A stretch of DNA of 64,000 nt, from the NCBI RefSeq assembly GCF_000313935.1, contig NZ_AMSS01000086.1, forward strand, positions 145,886 to 209,885, read 5' to 3'. The stretch is from Acinetobacter sp. WC-141 (GTDB taxonomy: Bacteria; Pseudomonadota; Gammaproteobacteria; Pseudomonadales; Moraxellaceae). This document shows positions 55,330-63,788 of the stretch, piece by piece. A program made the position numbers and the translations under genes. The notes under the pieces were generated by a model. It was not told where the DNA came from. It was given only the letters and a program-made list of their open reading frames with translations, and searched no databases. The first letter of the stretch is position 1; the number at the start of each line of letters is the position of its first letter.

Positions 55330-56205
55330 GTGGCGTTATTACTGCCAATATTGGCGTTCATCACTGGACTTCTGCTTGCCCAGACTTCTCTTTCAGAAAC
55401 GATAAAACCAGTTCTTTCAGCTTGGCTTGCACGCTTGCTTATTCCAGTTGTGATTATTTACAACATGGTATTTTATCAGCCGGGTAGCTTGAGTTTAATG
55501 CTCTTTAGCTTCGGTTCAGCATTTCTTATTTTCTTTGCTTATTTGGCCTTATTTAAAGACAGATTATTAGCGCTATGCGTGAGTTATACCAACATGGGCT
55601 GGCTAGGCTTTCCTTTTGCTATGGCTCTATTTGGGCCTGAAGCTACGGCCCCAATTGTTGCGCTCTATATTGGTATGTCTCTTTTTGGAAATGCATGGGC
55701 TGTGACTGCCGTAACAACTGCACCACAAAGTAAACTCAACATATTAAAAAAAGTTCTGTCATCTCCACCGTGTATTTCAATTTTTTGCGCGCTTGTGCTC
55801 AGGCTTTTAGGGGTTCAACATATCGAACATCCAGCTATACATTGGGTGTATGAGGTTGCTAAGTTCGCAATGACTTTTGCTGGGATGTGTGTTTTGGGAA
55901 TGTGGCTACGCCGTACTCGAGTGCATTTAAAAGACTTATTCTATAGTATGAAAGCTCAAGCATTTAAGGTGGTGTGTGGTTTTATTCTTTGCGGTTTAAC
56001 TTATAGATTTCTACCGATTCCAAATATAAGTCAGCACATTGGAGTGATGTTTTTAATGTTCTGTCTGCCACCAGCAGCCAATATTGTAGCGCTAGAAACA
56101 CATTATCAAGGGACAGGAAGATCTGCGGCTTATATTGCTTCAGGGACGATTGTGAGTTGTGTTTGTATTGCGATTTATGCAGTGTTTTTACACATGTTCG
56201 TCTAA
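55330..56205 (+). CDS. AEC (auxin efflux carrier) family transporter
   Basis: 291 aa from a GTG at 55330 (read MALLLPILAFITGLLLAQTS) with AGAGGAG just upstream; the GTG at 55315 is part of that ribosome-binding region. About ten hydrophobic segments, including LIPVVIIYNMVFYQPGSLSL, YTNMGWLGFPFAMALFGPEA (the conserved N-x-G/GFP motif) and LPPAANIVALETHYQG. AEC members export organic acids or auxin-like compounds; the substrate is unknown. Divergent from tatA. Confidence 0.82.
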   Translation: MALLLPILAFITGLLLAQTSLSETIKPVLSAWLARLLIPVVIIYNMVFYQPGSLSLMLFSFGSAFLIFFAYLALFKDRLLALCVSYTNMGWLGFPFAMALFGPEATAPIVALYIGMSLFGNAWAVTAVTTAPQSKLNILKKVLSSPPCISIFCALVLRLLGVQHIEHPAIHWVYEVAKFAMTFAGMCVLGMWLRRTRVHLKDLFYSMKAQAFKVVCGFILCGLTYRFLPIPNISQHIGVMFLMFCLPPAANIVALETHYQGTGRSAAYIASGTIVSCVCIAIYAVFLHMFV

Positions 56206-56234
56206 TTAATTATTTAATTCTAACTCTACACTTG

Positions 56235-56341
56235 CTTGTGCGAAGGCGGCATGGATGCCGCCAGTTAGACTGTGGCACAAGGAAGTGCCATCAGTCTAAC
56301 AAAAGATTTTTGCTTACTTTTTATCTTTGAAAAGTAAGGTT
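56235..56341 (+). repeat. Three-hairpin interspersed repeat, copy 2
   Basis: On the plus strand, 30 bp after the AEC stop: GTGCGAAGGCGGCATGGAT..., folding as GGCGGC-ATGGAT-GCCGCC; GTTAGACTG/CAGTCTAAC with inner TGGCAC-AAGGAA-GTGCCA; and CTTACTTTT/AAAAGTAAG. Substitutions against copy 1 occur on both sides of the stems, preserving pairing. Confidence 0.78.
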
Positions 56342-56397
56342 TGCCTATACAAAGTTTAATATGTTTTAACGCTGCATATTGTGGCCATGTGATCAGC

Positions 56398-57024
56398 TTA
56401 TTTCTGCAAACTCTCTCTAAATAACTGCATCGCTTGTCCACGATGACTAATCTTATTCTTGTCTTCTTTAGACAGTTCTGCGGTAGAAACTTGTAGCTCA
56501 GGTAACCAGAATAGTGGGTCATAGCCAAAGCCATTTTCACCACGTGCAGCTTCTAAAATTTCGCCGTGCCAGATGCCTTGGAAAATTTGTGGCAAAGGAT
56601 CTTCAGCATGCGTTACTAGAGCAAGTACGCACACAAACATGCCTTCAATCACTTCACCATTTTTACGATATGGTAAAAGATCATTTAATAATTTGGCATT
56701 GTTTGCTGCATCGTCACCGTGTTCTCCAGCATAGCGCGCAGAGTAAATGCCAGGTGCACCACCTAAAACAGGAACATAAATACCAGAATCGTCAGCCATA
56801 GCAGGTTTACCTGAAATTTTAGAGGCATGACGAGCTTTGATAATGGCATTTTCAATAAAGCTTAAGCCATCTTCAATTGCATCGGGAATATTAAGACGCC
56901 CTTGAGGAATAATTTCTACAGGTAACTTAAGCTGTTCAAAAAGTTTTTCAAACTCAGCGACTTTACCTTTGTTATTGCTGGCAAGAACTAAACTGCCCTG
57001 ATCAAACCAATGTGGGGTAGACAT
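56398..57024 (-). CDS. rdgB: dITP/XTP pyrophosphatase RdgB
   Basis: 208-aa house-cleaning nucleotidase that clears ITP, dITP and XTP. LVLASNNKGKVAEFEKLFEQ, AMADDSGIYVPVLGGAPGIY and SARYAGEHGDDAANNAKLL are conserved, as is NGFGYDPLFWLPE. Convergent with the AEC gene and followed by the interspersed repeat. Confidence 0.95.
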   Translation of the reverse strand: MSTPHWFDQGSLVLASNNKGKVAEFEKLFEQLKLPVEIIPQGRLNIPDAIEDGLSFIENAIIKARHASKISGKPAMADDSGIYVPVLGGAPGIYSARYAGEHGDDAANNAKLLNDLLPYRKNGEVIEGMFVCVLALVTHAEDPLPQIFQGIWHGEILEAARGENGFGYDPLFWLPELQVSTAELSKEDKNKISHRGQAMQLFRESLQK

Positions 57025-57130
57025 AATAAAACCAAACTTTATAGCTAATATCGAACGTGAGTTATGTTACGTGTTTTTTAAGAGGGGATATAGAGGGAAA
57101 TAAATAGAATATAAAATGAGATATCCTAAA

Positions 57131-57167
57131 CTAAAGCCACCTTGTAGAGCATACAAGGTGGCTTTAG
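57131..57167. terminator. Long perfect hairpin downstream of the Sel1 gene
   Basis: CTAAAGCCACCTTGT (57131-57145) pairs over all 15 bases with ACAAGGTGGCTTTAG (57153-57167), loop of 7. The adjoining T content is modest on both strands, so it may be a terminator or an mRNA 3'-end stabiliser. Confidence 0.7.
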
Positions 57168-57198
57168 TCGAGTAAGGTTTTTTACGGATGAACCGTTA

Positions 57199-57786
57199 TT
57201 ATTGTGCTTGAATCCATTTGTCTGCACGGTCACGTGCGGTACGGATTTGTTCTTGAGTTAAGTTCGCCGCTAGAGCAGTTTTCTTACCTTCAGATAGGCT
57301 AATCACTTTATTGTCGAGCATGCCATCACGAGTAGAAAGCTCATACCACTGGTAAGCACCTACGTAGTTTTTCTTTTGCTCTTCCATCATCGCGAGATTG
57401 TAGCTTGCACGGTTATCACCATTGCTTGCTGCTTTTTCAAAGTATTTACGAGCCATGGACTCATCTTTTCTAACACCAATACCGTCGGCGTACATACGAC
57501 CCACGTTTAATTGAGCTGGTGATAAACCTTGATCAGCTGCTGCTTTAAACCATGCGAAAGCTTGTTTCTCATCTTTTTCTACATCTTTACCATATTGGTA
57601 GTGTGTACCAAGGTAAAATTGCGCGCCTGCTTGACCAGCTTTTGCAGCTTTCTGAAGGTCACTTACCCCCATTGTAGAAAAGCGTGCAGCCTGACTCGCA
57701 ACCGATTGTGGCTGGGCGATATAATCTGCATGAGCCTGCATACTTAGCAGTCCTGCAAATAGTGTGCTAAATAATGTCTTTTTCAT
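57199..57786 (-). CDS. Sel1-repeat (SEL1-like TPR) secreted protein
   Basis: 195 aa with a Sec signal peptide (MKKTLFSTLFAGLLSMQAHA). Three Sel1 repeats are seen: GAQFYLGTHYQYGKDVEKDE, AQLNVGRMYADGIGVRKDES and a third around ASYNLAMMEEQKKNYVGAYQ. Sel1 proteins are solenoid scaffolds. This one is periplasmic, partner unknown. Its ATG overlaps the metW stop, suggesting it is read from the metX-metW transcript. Confidence 0.82.
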   Translation of the reverse strand: MKKTLFSTLFAGLLSMQAHADYIAQPQSVASQAARFSTMGVSDLQKAAKAGQAGAQFYLGTHYQYGKDVEKDEKQAFAWFKAAADQGLSPAQLNVGRMYADGIGVRKDESMARKYFEKAASNGDNRASYNLAMMEEQKKNYVGAYQWYELSTRDGMLDNKVISLSEGKKTALAANLTQEQIRTARDRADKWIQAQ

Positions 57787-58376
57787 AGTGCACTCACTCG
57801 ATAAATAGCGACTTCACCAAACAAATTAGGAACATGTTTGCTTAACAGGCTTCCCTGCTGATTTCCATTGACGGCGAGTCGATTAATAATTTGTATCTGA
57901 TTTTCCACACACAGTGCTTCGAAATCTTTAAATGTACATAAATGAATATTGGGGGTGTTATACCACATATATGGTAGAGCATCCGATACAGGCATCATTC
58001 CTTTTAATGCAAGAAAAGACCGAGTCTTCCAATGCGCAAAGTTTGGAAAAGTAATAATTGCCTGTTTACCCACACGCACCATGTCTCTTAATAAAACATC
58101 GGGTGCATCTACGGCTTGCAAAGCCTGTGCCATCACCACATAGTCAAAAGACTGGTCGGCAAAACGGCTCAAACCGAGATTCAAATCTTGTTGAATAATA
58201 TTTAACCCGCGACTGACGGCAATTGCAATCTTTTCTTGATCAATTTCTAAACCATAAGCACGAATTTGATGCTTTTGGCTCATATGAGCGAGTAATTCAC
58301 CATCACCACACCCTAAATCGAGTACGCTTGAGCCGGGTTTAATCCACTTTTCTGCCAGTTGTTGATCAATACGCAT
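57783..58376 (-). CDS. metW: Methionine biosynthesis protein MetW
   Basis: 197-aa SAM-dependent methyltransferase-like protein: VLDLGCGDGELLAHMSQKHQ, IRAYGLEIDQEKI and SFDYVVMAQALQAVDAPDVL. It works with MetX in O-succinyl/acetylhomoserine formation in Pseudomonas-type bacteria. The start overlaps the metX stop by one base, a coupled pair. Confidence 0.93.
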   Translation of the reverse strand: MRIDQQLAEKWIKPGSSVLDLGCGDGELLAHMSQKHQIRAYGLEIDQEKIAIAVSRGLNIIQQDLNLGLSRFADQSFDYVVMAQALQAVDAPDVLLRDMVRVGKQAIITFPNFAHWKTRSFLALKGMMPVSDALPYMWYNTPNIHLCTFKDFEALCVENQIQIINRLAVNGNQQGSLLSKHVPNLFGEVAIYRVSAL

Positions 58377-59536
58377 TAACTTGCCTCCAGTGATGTCGAT
58401 TTTAAGTGTTCTTCACCGCCTAAGAAAGCGCGCATGGTTTTGACATACAGTGGAATAGGGAATAAAAAAGAGTCATGACCTTGTTCTGCATCAATATCTA
58501 AGTAACTTACTGGCTTATGATTGGTAATAAGTGCATCTACAATTTCTTGCGAGCGACTTGGGGCAAAACGCCAGTCTGTTGTAAAAGAGACTATCAAGAA
58601 CTGACATTTGGTTTTACCCATCGCTTCCGTTAACGAGTGATTGTATTCACGTGATGGATCAAAATAATCTAAAGCTTTGGTCATGATGAGATAAGTATTG
58701 GCATCAAAGTTACGGCTGAACTGTTCACCTTGATAACGCAGATAACTTTCGACCTGAAACTCGACATCAAAACCATACATAAATTTGCCTGACTTTAAAT
58801 CACGGCCAAATTTTTGTTTCATGGCTTCTTCTGAAAGATAGGTGATATGGCCGACCATTCGAGCCAAAATCAGGCCGCGTTTCGGGTAACTATCATTCTC
58901 TAAATAACGACCATGATGGAAGTCTGGGTCAGACAAAATCGACTGTCGCGCAACTTCGTTAAATGCAATATTTTGTGCTGAAAGCTTTGGCGCACTGGCA
59001 ATAATCACACATTTTTGTAAGCGATCAGGATAATCTACTGACCATTGTAGTGCTTGCATGCCCCCTAATGATCCACCAACAACCGCATACCAGACATTTA
59101 CACCTAAACGGTCAGAAAGCATGGCCTGAGTTTTGACCCAGTCGCGTACCGTAACTAATGGGAAATCTGGTCCATAAGGACGGTTATCATTTTCAGGATT
59201 TGGTGATGTTGGGCCAGTTGAGCCGCTACATCCACCAATATTGTTGAGCGAAACTACAAAGAACTTATTTGTATCGATTGCCTTACCCGGGCCAATACAG
59301 CTATCCCACCATCCAGCTTTTTTATCATCTTCGTGGTGATATCCCGCTGCATGATGATGTCCGGAAAGGGCATGACAGATTAAAATGGCATTTGATTTAT
59401 CTGCATTTAAAGTGCCGTAAGTTTCGACCATTAACTCAAAACGTGGCAAAACACGGTCACATTCAAGATGTAATGGTTCTTCAAATTGGAACTTTTGCGG
59501 AGTGACTAACCCCACTGAATCAGCTGGAAAAGACAC
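58376..59536 (-). CDS. metX: Homoserine O-succinyltransferase/acetyltransferase MetX
   Basis: About 386 aa from a GTG at 59536 (read [18 protein letters not shown]); the frame runs further upstream but that part lies in the leuA terminator. Alpha/beta hydrolase fold with nucleophile Ser in [14 protein letters not shown], then Asp in FTTDWRFAP and His in [31 protein letters not shown] and [18 protein letters not shown] are MetX hallmarks. First step of the methionine branch from homoserine. Overlaps metW by one base. Confidence 0.92.
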   Translation of the reverse strand: MSFPADSVGLVTPQKFQFEEPLHLECDRVLPRFELMVETYGTLNADKSNAILICHALSGHHHAAGYHHEDDKKAGWWDSCIGPGKAIDTNKFFVVSLNNIGGCSGSTGPTSPNPENDNRPYGPDFPLVTVRDWVKTQAMLSDRLGVNVWYAVVGGSLGGMQALQWSVDYPDRLQKCVIIASAPKLSAQNIAFNEVARQSILSDPDFHHGRYLENDSYPKRGLILARMVGHITYLSEEAMKQKFGRDLKSGKFMYGFDVEFQVESYLRYQGEQFSRNFDANTYLIMTKALDYFDPSREYNHSLTEAMGKTKCQFLIVSFTTDWRFAPSRSQEIVDALITNHKPVSYLDIDAEQGHDSFLFPIPLYVKTMRAFLGGEEHLKSTSLEAS

Positions 59537-59567
59537 GGGAACATTTCGCCTTTTAAATCTTTCAGGA

Positions 59568-59602
59568 ATAAAAAGAAAGGATACCAAGCTAGGTATCCTT
59601 TC
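59568..59602 (-). terminator. Terminator after leuA
   Basis: On the minus strand GAAAGGATACC / GGTATCCTTTC (11 bp) with a 6-nt loop and a T-rich tail, 17 bp beyond the leuA stop and about 30 bp before metX. Confidence 0.88.
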
Positions 59603-59619
59603 CAAAGTCTTTTTTTTAA

Positions 59620-61317
59620 TTAAACAGCTGCGGCAACCACCTGATCTGTACTTAAAACGCCTTGATCAATCAAACGGTTAGTACATGCAATAATTGCTTC
59701 AATGGATGAGGTGACTGTATTGTCATGGACACCGGCACCAAATGAGCCTTTACCTGTACCTTTAACTTGAAGTTCAATCAAGGTTAATGCTTTCGCATTT
59801 GCACCTGAACTAATACTACGTTCTTCATAGTTCAACACATCAATTGGTAACTGAAGTGCATTTAAGAATGCAGAGATTGGTCCATTACCTTCACCGCGAA
59901 GCTGTTGAGTTTCACCTTCGACATCAACATCAAGTTCGATGATCTGAGTGCCATTAATGTCAGATAATCTGTAGTTTTTGACTGTGTAATGGTGGTTTTT
60001 CACATCAACATACGTGTCTTTAAATAAGGTCCAGATTTCTTTTGCATTAATTTCTGTACCATTATCATCAGCATATTGTTGAACAACCTGACTGAATTCG
60101 ATTTGTAAACGACGCGGCAATACCACGTTGTAGTTTGATTCTAATAAATACGCGATACCACCTTTACCAGACTGACTGTTTACACGAATAACTGCATCGT
60201 AGTCGCGGCCCAAATCTTTTGGATCGATTGGCAAGTAAGGCATATCCCAGATTTCTTCATTTTTCTGGTACTCAAAGCCTTTTTTAATTGCATCCTGATG
60301 TGAACCAGAGAATGCAGTAAATACCAAGTCACCTGCATATGGATGACGAGGGTGCACAGGTAAGCCAGTACATTCTTCAACCGTTGCAATCACTTCATTA
60401 ATGTTAGAGAAATCTAACTCAGGTGCTACACCTTGGGTGTACATGTTCAATGCAATTGCTGCAACGTCAACGTTACCTGTACGTTCACCATTACCAAACA
60501 CACAGCCTTCAACACGGTCAGCACCTGCCATAATTGCAAGTTCTGATGCCGCAATACCACAGCCGCGGTCATTGTGGCAGTGAACAGAAATGATCACGCC
60601 ATCACGACGTGCCAAATTACGATGCATCCATTCAATTTGGTCTGCATACACATTTGGCGTAGAAACTTCTACAGTCGCAGGTAAGTTTAAAATCACTTTA
60701 TGGTCAGGACGTGCATCCCAGATTTCTGTGACCGCATCACAGACATCTTTAGCGACTTCTAACTCTGTTGCAGAGAAACATTCTGGACTGTACTGGAAAA
60801 TCCAGTCAGTTTGAGGATATTGCGCCGCATACTCTTTCACTTTTTGAGCAGCATTAATAGCTAACTGTTTTGCACCATTAACATCTACATTCAACACCTT
60901 TTGACGGAAGGTTGGAGAGTTAGAGTTATAAATATGCACAATCGCTCGTTTAGCACCAGCCAAAGATTCGAAGGTACGTTCAATTAAATGATCACGTGCC
61001 TGAACTAAAACTTCAATGTATACGTCATCAGGAATATGATTTTCTTCGATCAACATGCGGGTAAAATCGAAGTCGATTTGAGATGCAGAAGGGAAGCCGA
61101 TTTCAATATGCTTAAAACCGATTTTTACAAGCATTTTGAACATTTTGAATTTTTGTTCCATGTCCATGGGTTCAAAAATTGCTTGGTTACCATCACGTAA
61201 ATCGGTGCTCATCCAGATTGGCGCTTTTGTAATTTCGTTATTTGGCCATTGGCGATCTGGTAAATCCACTCGTTGGTACATACGGCGGTATTTTTTGCTT
61301 GGGTCAGCCAACATCAT
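59620..61317 (-). CDS. leuA: 2-isopropylmalate synthase LeuA
   Basis: 565 aa; condenses acetyl-CoA with 2-oxoisovalerate. This is the long Pseudomonas-type enzyme. [20 protein letters not shown] opens the TIM barrel with its metal/substrate Arg-Asp, and [20 protein letters not shown] supplies the His-x-His metal site. The C-terminal LeuA dimer domain (residues about 420-565) is the leucine feedback site ([20 protein letters not shown]). A leader ORF lies upstream. It is far from leuCDB, which sit at the other end of the window. Confidence 0.97.
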   Translation of the reverse strand: MMLADPSKKYRRMYQRVDLPDRQWPNNEITKAPIWMSTDLRDGNQAIFEPMDMEQKFKMFKMLVKIGFKHIEIGFPSASQIDFDFTRMLIEENHIPDDVYIEVLVQARDHLIERTFESLAGAKRAIVHIYNSNSPTFRQKVLNVDVNGAKQLAINAAQKVKEYAAQYPQTDWIFQYSPECFSATELEVAKDVCDAVTEIWDARPDHKVILNLPATVEVSTPNVYADQIEWMHRNLARRDGVIISVHCHNDRGCGIAASELAIMAGADRVEGCVFGNGERTGNVDVAAIALNMYTQGVAPELDFSNINEVIATVEECTGLPVHPRHPYAGDLVFTAFSGSHQDAIKKGFEYQKNEEIWDMPYLPIDPKDLGRDYDAVIRVNSQSGKGGIAYLLESNYNVVLPRRLQIEFSQVVQQYADDNGTEINAKEIWTLFKDTYVDVKNHHYTVKNYRLSDINGTQIIELDVDVEGETQQLRGEGNGPISAFLNALQLPIDVLNYEERSISSGANAKALTLIELQVKGTGKGSFGAGVHDNTVTSSIEAIIACTNRLIDQGVLSTDQVVAAAV

Positions 61318-61453
61318 GAGAAAACTCCTTGTCTCGTAGCGCAGTTGCTCTGGATATATTTAAAAGGCAACGTCTCTACAGTTATATATGGTATTTAATT
61401 AAGAAAAATAAAAGGCAATTTCGAAGTGCTGCTTTAAAAAGCAGACAAAATTT

Positions 61454-61537
61454 TTATACGCGCGCTTGGCGCAGCATCAGGAGTTGCGGATGATGTCTTG
61501 CTTGAGTAGGCTGGGCAAACAAGTAATTCATTTTCAT
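61454..61537 (-). CDS. leuA leader peptide (27 codons)
   Basis: Minus-strand ORF starting MKMNYLFAQPTQ and ending HHPQLLMLRQARV. Three leucine codons (CTC, CTG, CTG) lie in a four-codon run LLML near the end, all of types sparingly used in this AT-rich DNA, where TTA and TTG dominate. An ATG at 61531 has AGAG before it and may be the true start (25 codons). The pattern is that of a leucine-sensing leader before a leucine gene, by analogy with leuL of enteric bacteria. A following classical terminator is not obvious. Confidence 0.65.
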   Translation of the reverse strand: MKMNYLFAQPTQARHHPQLLMLRQARV

Positions 61538-61658
61538 CTCTAGACCGTGAATAATAAGTTTGATGGTTTGCTGGTAAGTTTATCATTTAGATATATCACA
61601 TCTAAACAATGATTACACCTTGTGCAAAATTCTTATAATAATTTTAATCTCAGAAATT

Positions 61659-61713
61659 AGAAAATAATTTTCTAATTTTGCGCCATTTTACGATTTTGAG
61701 AAAATAATTTTCA
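61659..61713. promoter_or_regulatory. Paired AGAAAATAATTTTC palindromes upstream of leuA
   Basis: AGAAAATAATTTTC occurs at 61659-61672 and again at 61699-61712, both near-palindromic and exactly 40 bp apart, about four helical turns. The first is extended as a longer inverted repeat AATTAG...CTAATT. Possible binding sites for a regulator between leuA and piuC. Confidence 0.4.
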
Positions 61714-61775
61714 TATTTTTGCTATATTGAGGTAAGAGAAATTGCTTGATCTCAATAAGTCAAAAATAAATGTAA

Positions 61776-62468
61776 TTATAGCTCTGACCACATTCGAATT
61801 AAATTATGATAAATATTGGTGAGCTTCATGACTTCTGGATAGTTATCGCCATGTGCTTTACGCAGTTCCCGAATACTTTCATCTAAGTTAAATAAAAGAT
61901 GGCGTTTACTATCATCGCGTACCAAACTTTGTACCCAGAAAAAAGAAGCAAAACGAGTGCCTGAGGTAATGCTGCTGACTTCATGCAGGCTAGTAGACGG
62001 ATAGAGCACCACATCACCTGCGGGTAATTTAACTTCGTGATAACCATAAGTGTCTTCAATAACGAGGTCACCACCTTCATATTCATCTGGTTCACTTAAA
62101 AATAATGTACAAGATAAATCGGTGCGGAGCTGCTCAGAAGTCCCACGGATAAGACGAATTGAGTTGTCTACATGGAAACCAAAGCTTTCATGTTCATCAT
62201 AACGATTAAAAAGCGGTGGAATAATTTTGTGGGGAAGGGCTGCAGCCTGAAACACTGGATTTTGCCAAATTGCTTTGATGACAATATCACTTAAATGATG
62301 TGTAAGCGGGTCTTGTTCTGAGAGTTGCTGATTTCTTTTAACCGAAGCAGATAAGGTGCCCGCTGTCACTTTTCCACCCACCCAATTTGCGTCTTTCATG
62401 AGCTTACGAAACTCGGCAACTTGCTCTTTACTTAAAACATTAGGGATATGATGAATCACAGCAAACAC
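61776..62468 (-). CDS. piuC: PiuC-type Fe(II)/2-oxoglutarate-dependent hydroxylase
   Basis: 230 aa PKHD-type dioxygenase. The iron ligands are His-x-Asp in SFGFHVDNSIRL (near 97-99) and His in PSTSLHEVSS (near 158), with the 2-OG-binding Arg in TSGTRFASFFWVQS. In Pseudomonas and Acinetobacter piuC sits next to the piuA siderophore receptor and is Fur-regulated. The function is still unclear. A terminator lies between the receptor and piuC, so piuC may depend on its own promoter. Confidence 0.88.
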   Translation of the reverse strand: MFAVIHHIPNVLSKEQVAEFRKLMKDANWVGGKVTAGTLSASVKRNQQLSEQDPLTHHLSDIVIKAIWQNPVFQAAALPHKIIPPLFNRYDEHESFGFHVDNSIRLIRGTSEQLRTDLSCTLFLSEPDEYEGGDLVIEDTYGYHEVKLPAGDVVLYPSTSLHEVSSITSGTRFASFFWVQSLVRDDSKRHLLFNLDESIRELRKAHGDNYPEVMKLTNIYHNLIRMWSEL

Positions 62469-62493
62469 CTTTTAAAATAAATACTTCATTTGT

Positions 62494-62522
62494 AAAAATA
62501 GCCTCGTCACGAGGCTATTTTA
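62494..62522 (-). terminator. Terminator after the siderophore receptor gene
   Basis: AAAAATAGCCTCG / CGAGGCTATTTT with a TCA loop, 45 bp beyond the receptor stop at 62567 on the minus strand. Confidence 0.85.
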
Positions 62523-62566
62523 TATGAACTTTAATTAATTCCATAAAAGTATTATGGAATTTAACC

Positions 62567-63788
62567 TTAATACTTAAAGTTAATTGCTAAGACAGCATTA
62601 CGGCCATTACCTTCAAACGCGTAGTGAGCTGCATGTGCACTAGTGAAATAACGCTTATCAGAAATATTATTGATATTAAGCTGTAAATTTACGTTCTTAT
62701 TAACGTCGTATTTAGCCATCGCATTATAAATAGTATAGGTTGGTAAGTATTTTGGAGCAGTTGTATTCACAAACACTTGATCGCGGTATTCGACACCTGC
62801 ACCTAAAGTCAATTGAGGCATAACTTTATATGTTGACCATAAAGTCGCGCTATTTTTAGCTACGAATGGAAGAGGTTTACCTTCCTGAGCAACGGCATTG
62901 TATGCAGCCTCGGTGATTTCGCTATCTAAATAGCTATAGCCTGTAGATACATCCCACTTGTCAGTAATCTTTCCGTTCAAGCTAATTTCAAATCCATCAA
63001 CTTTACTTTTACCTGCATTGGCAGTCGTGTTAGGGTCGATTTGGATACGTGTATTTTGCTTTTCAGTACGGAAAACTGCTGCTGTTAAATTAGCACGGTT
63101 ATTAAATAGGTCCCATTTAGTTCCTAATTCAAAAGTGCGCGCTTCTTCTGGTTTTAGATCGTTTGCGCTCGCACTTGCAGTACCTGAGTCGCTAATAGAA
63201 TCTGAACCTGTATCACCTTCAGCGAGCACACCTACTGGGTTTGCTGACGTAGCATAGCTTAAATAAATACTACCATCTTCTGTTGGTTTAAAAACTAAAC
63301 CAGCTTGGTAAGAGAAGTAATCTGTATCACTTTCTAGTTTATCGCCAGCTTTATGAGGTGTACGTCCACCTACGTCTTTATTGTATTTTTTCTCAGTTTC
63401 AAATTTATCCCAACGCACACCTAAGTTAAGTAACCATTGTGGATTAAATTCGATACTATCTAAAGCATAGACGCCTACATTATGACTACGAGTGGTTGAT
63501 TGTGCTGTAATAGCTCCACGTGTGTCATAGAATGCACCATTTCCTGGATTATTTAAACTCGTACACCAGCCATTTGCTACAGCAGCGGCTGAAGTACAGT
63601 TTTGAATGTTGCTGTCTAAAATGGTTGAGGTGGTTTCACCTGCAGCATTAGTAAATGTATGTACACCTTGATCAGTTTCTTGGAAGCTCCATTCAGTACC
63701 GACATTAAAAGAATGTTTTAATGTACCAGTATTAAATTTACCTCTCAAAGAAAGTTGATCGCTATAAGCATCACTGTCCAAAATGATG
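62567..63788 (-). pseudogene. piuA: TonB-dependent siderophore receptor (PiuA/Fiu type), 5' part removed by IS insertion
   Basis: The surviving frame (about 405 aa) is the C-terminal beta-barrel half of a TonB-dependent receptor: LSLRGKFNTGTLKHSFNVGT, LGVRWDKFETEKKYN, KPEEARTFELGTKWDLFNNR, ATLWSTYKVMPQLTLGAGVE, and the outer-membrane C-terminus ending GRNAVLAINFKY with terminal aromatic residue. The plug domain and signal peptide (about 300-350 aa of a typical receptor) are missing; coding sequence stops where IS DNA begins near 63788. Assignment to PiuA rests on the adjacent piuC. Reactivation would need precise IS loss. Confidence 0.85.

Larger units (their letters stand above)
61318..61775. 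other. 458-bp non-coding region between leuA and piuC
   Basis: Contains the leader ORF at 61454-61537, a CTGCTTT/AAAGCAG hairpin at 61428-61443, a TTTAGAT...ATCTAAA inverted repeat at 61586-61606, and two AGAAAATAATTTTC palindromes 40 bp apart at about 61659-61712. No further gene is visible. Confidence 0.6.

Noticed and set aside
57131..57167. IS terminal inverted repeat
   Set aside because: The 15-bp arms enclose only a 7-nt loop with no transposase and no target duplication, so it is a transcript hairpin.
61318..61453. Rho-independent attenuator after the leuA leader
   Set aside because: Only a weak CTGCTTT/AAAGCAG hairpin without a following T-run was found, so the mechanism is left open.
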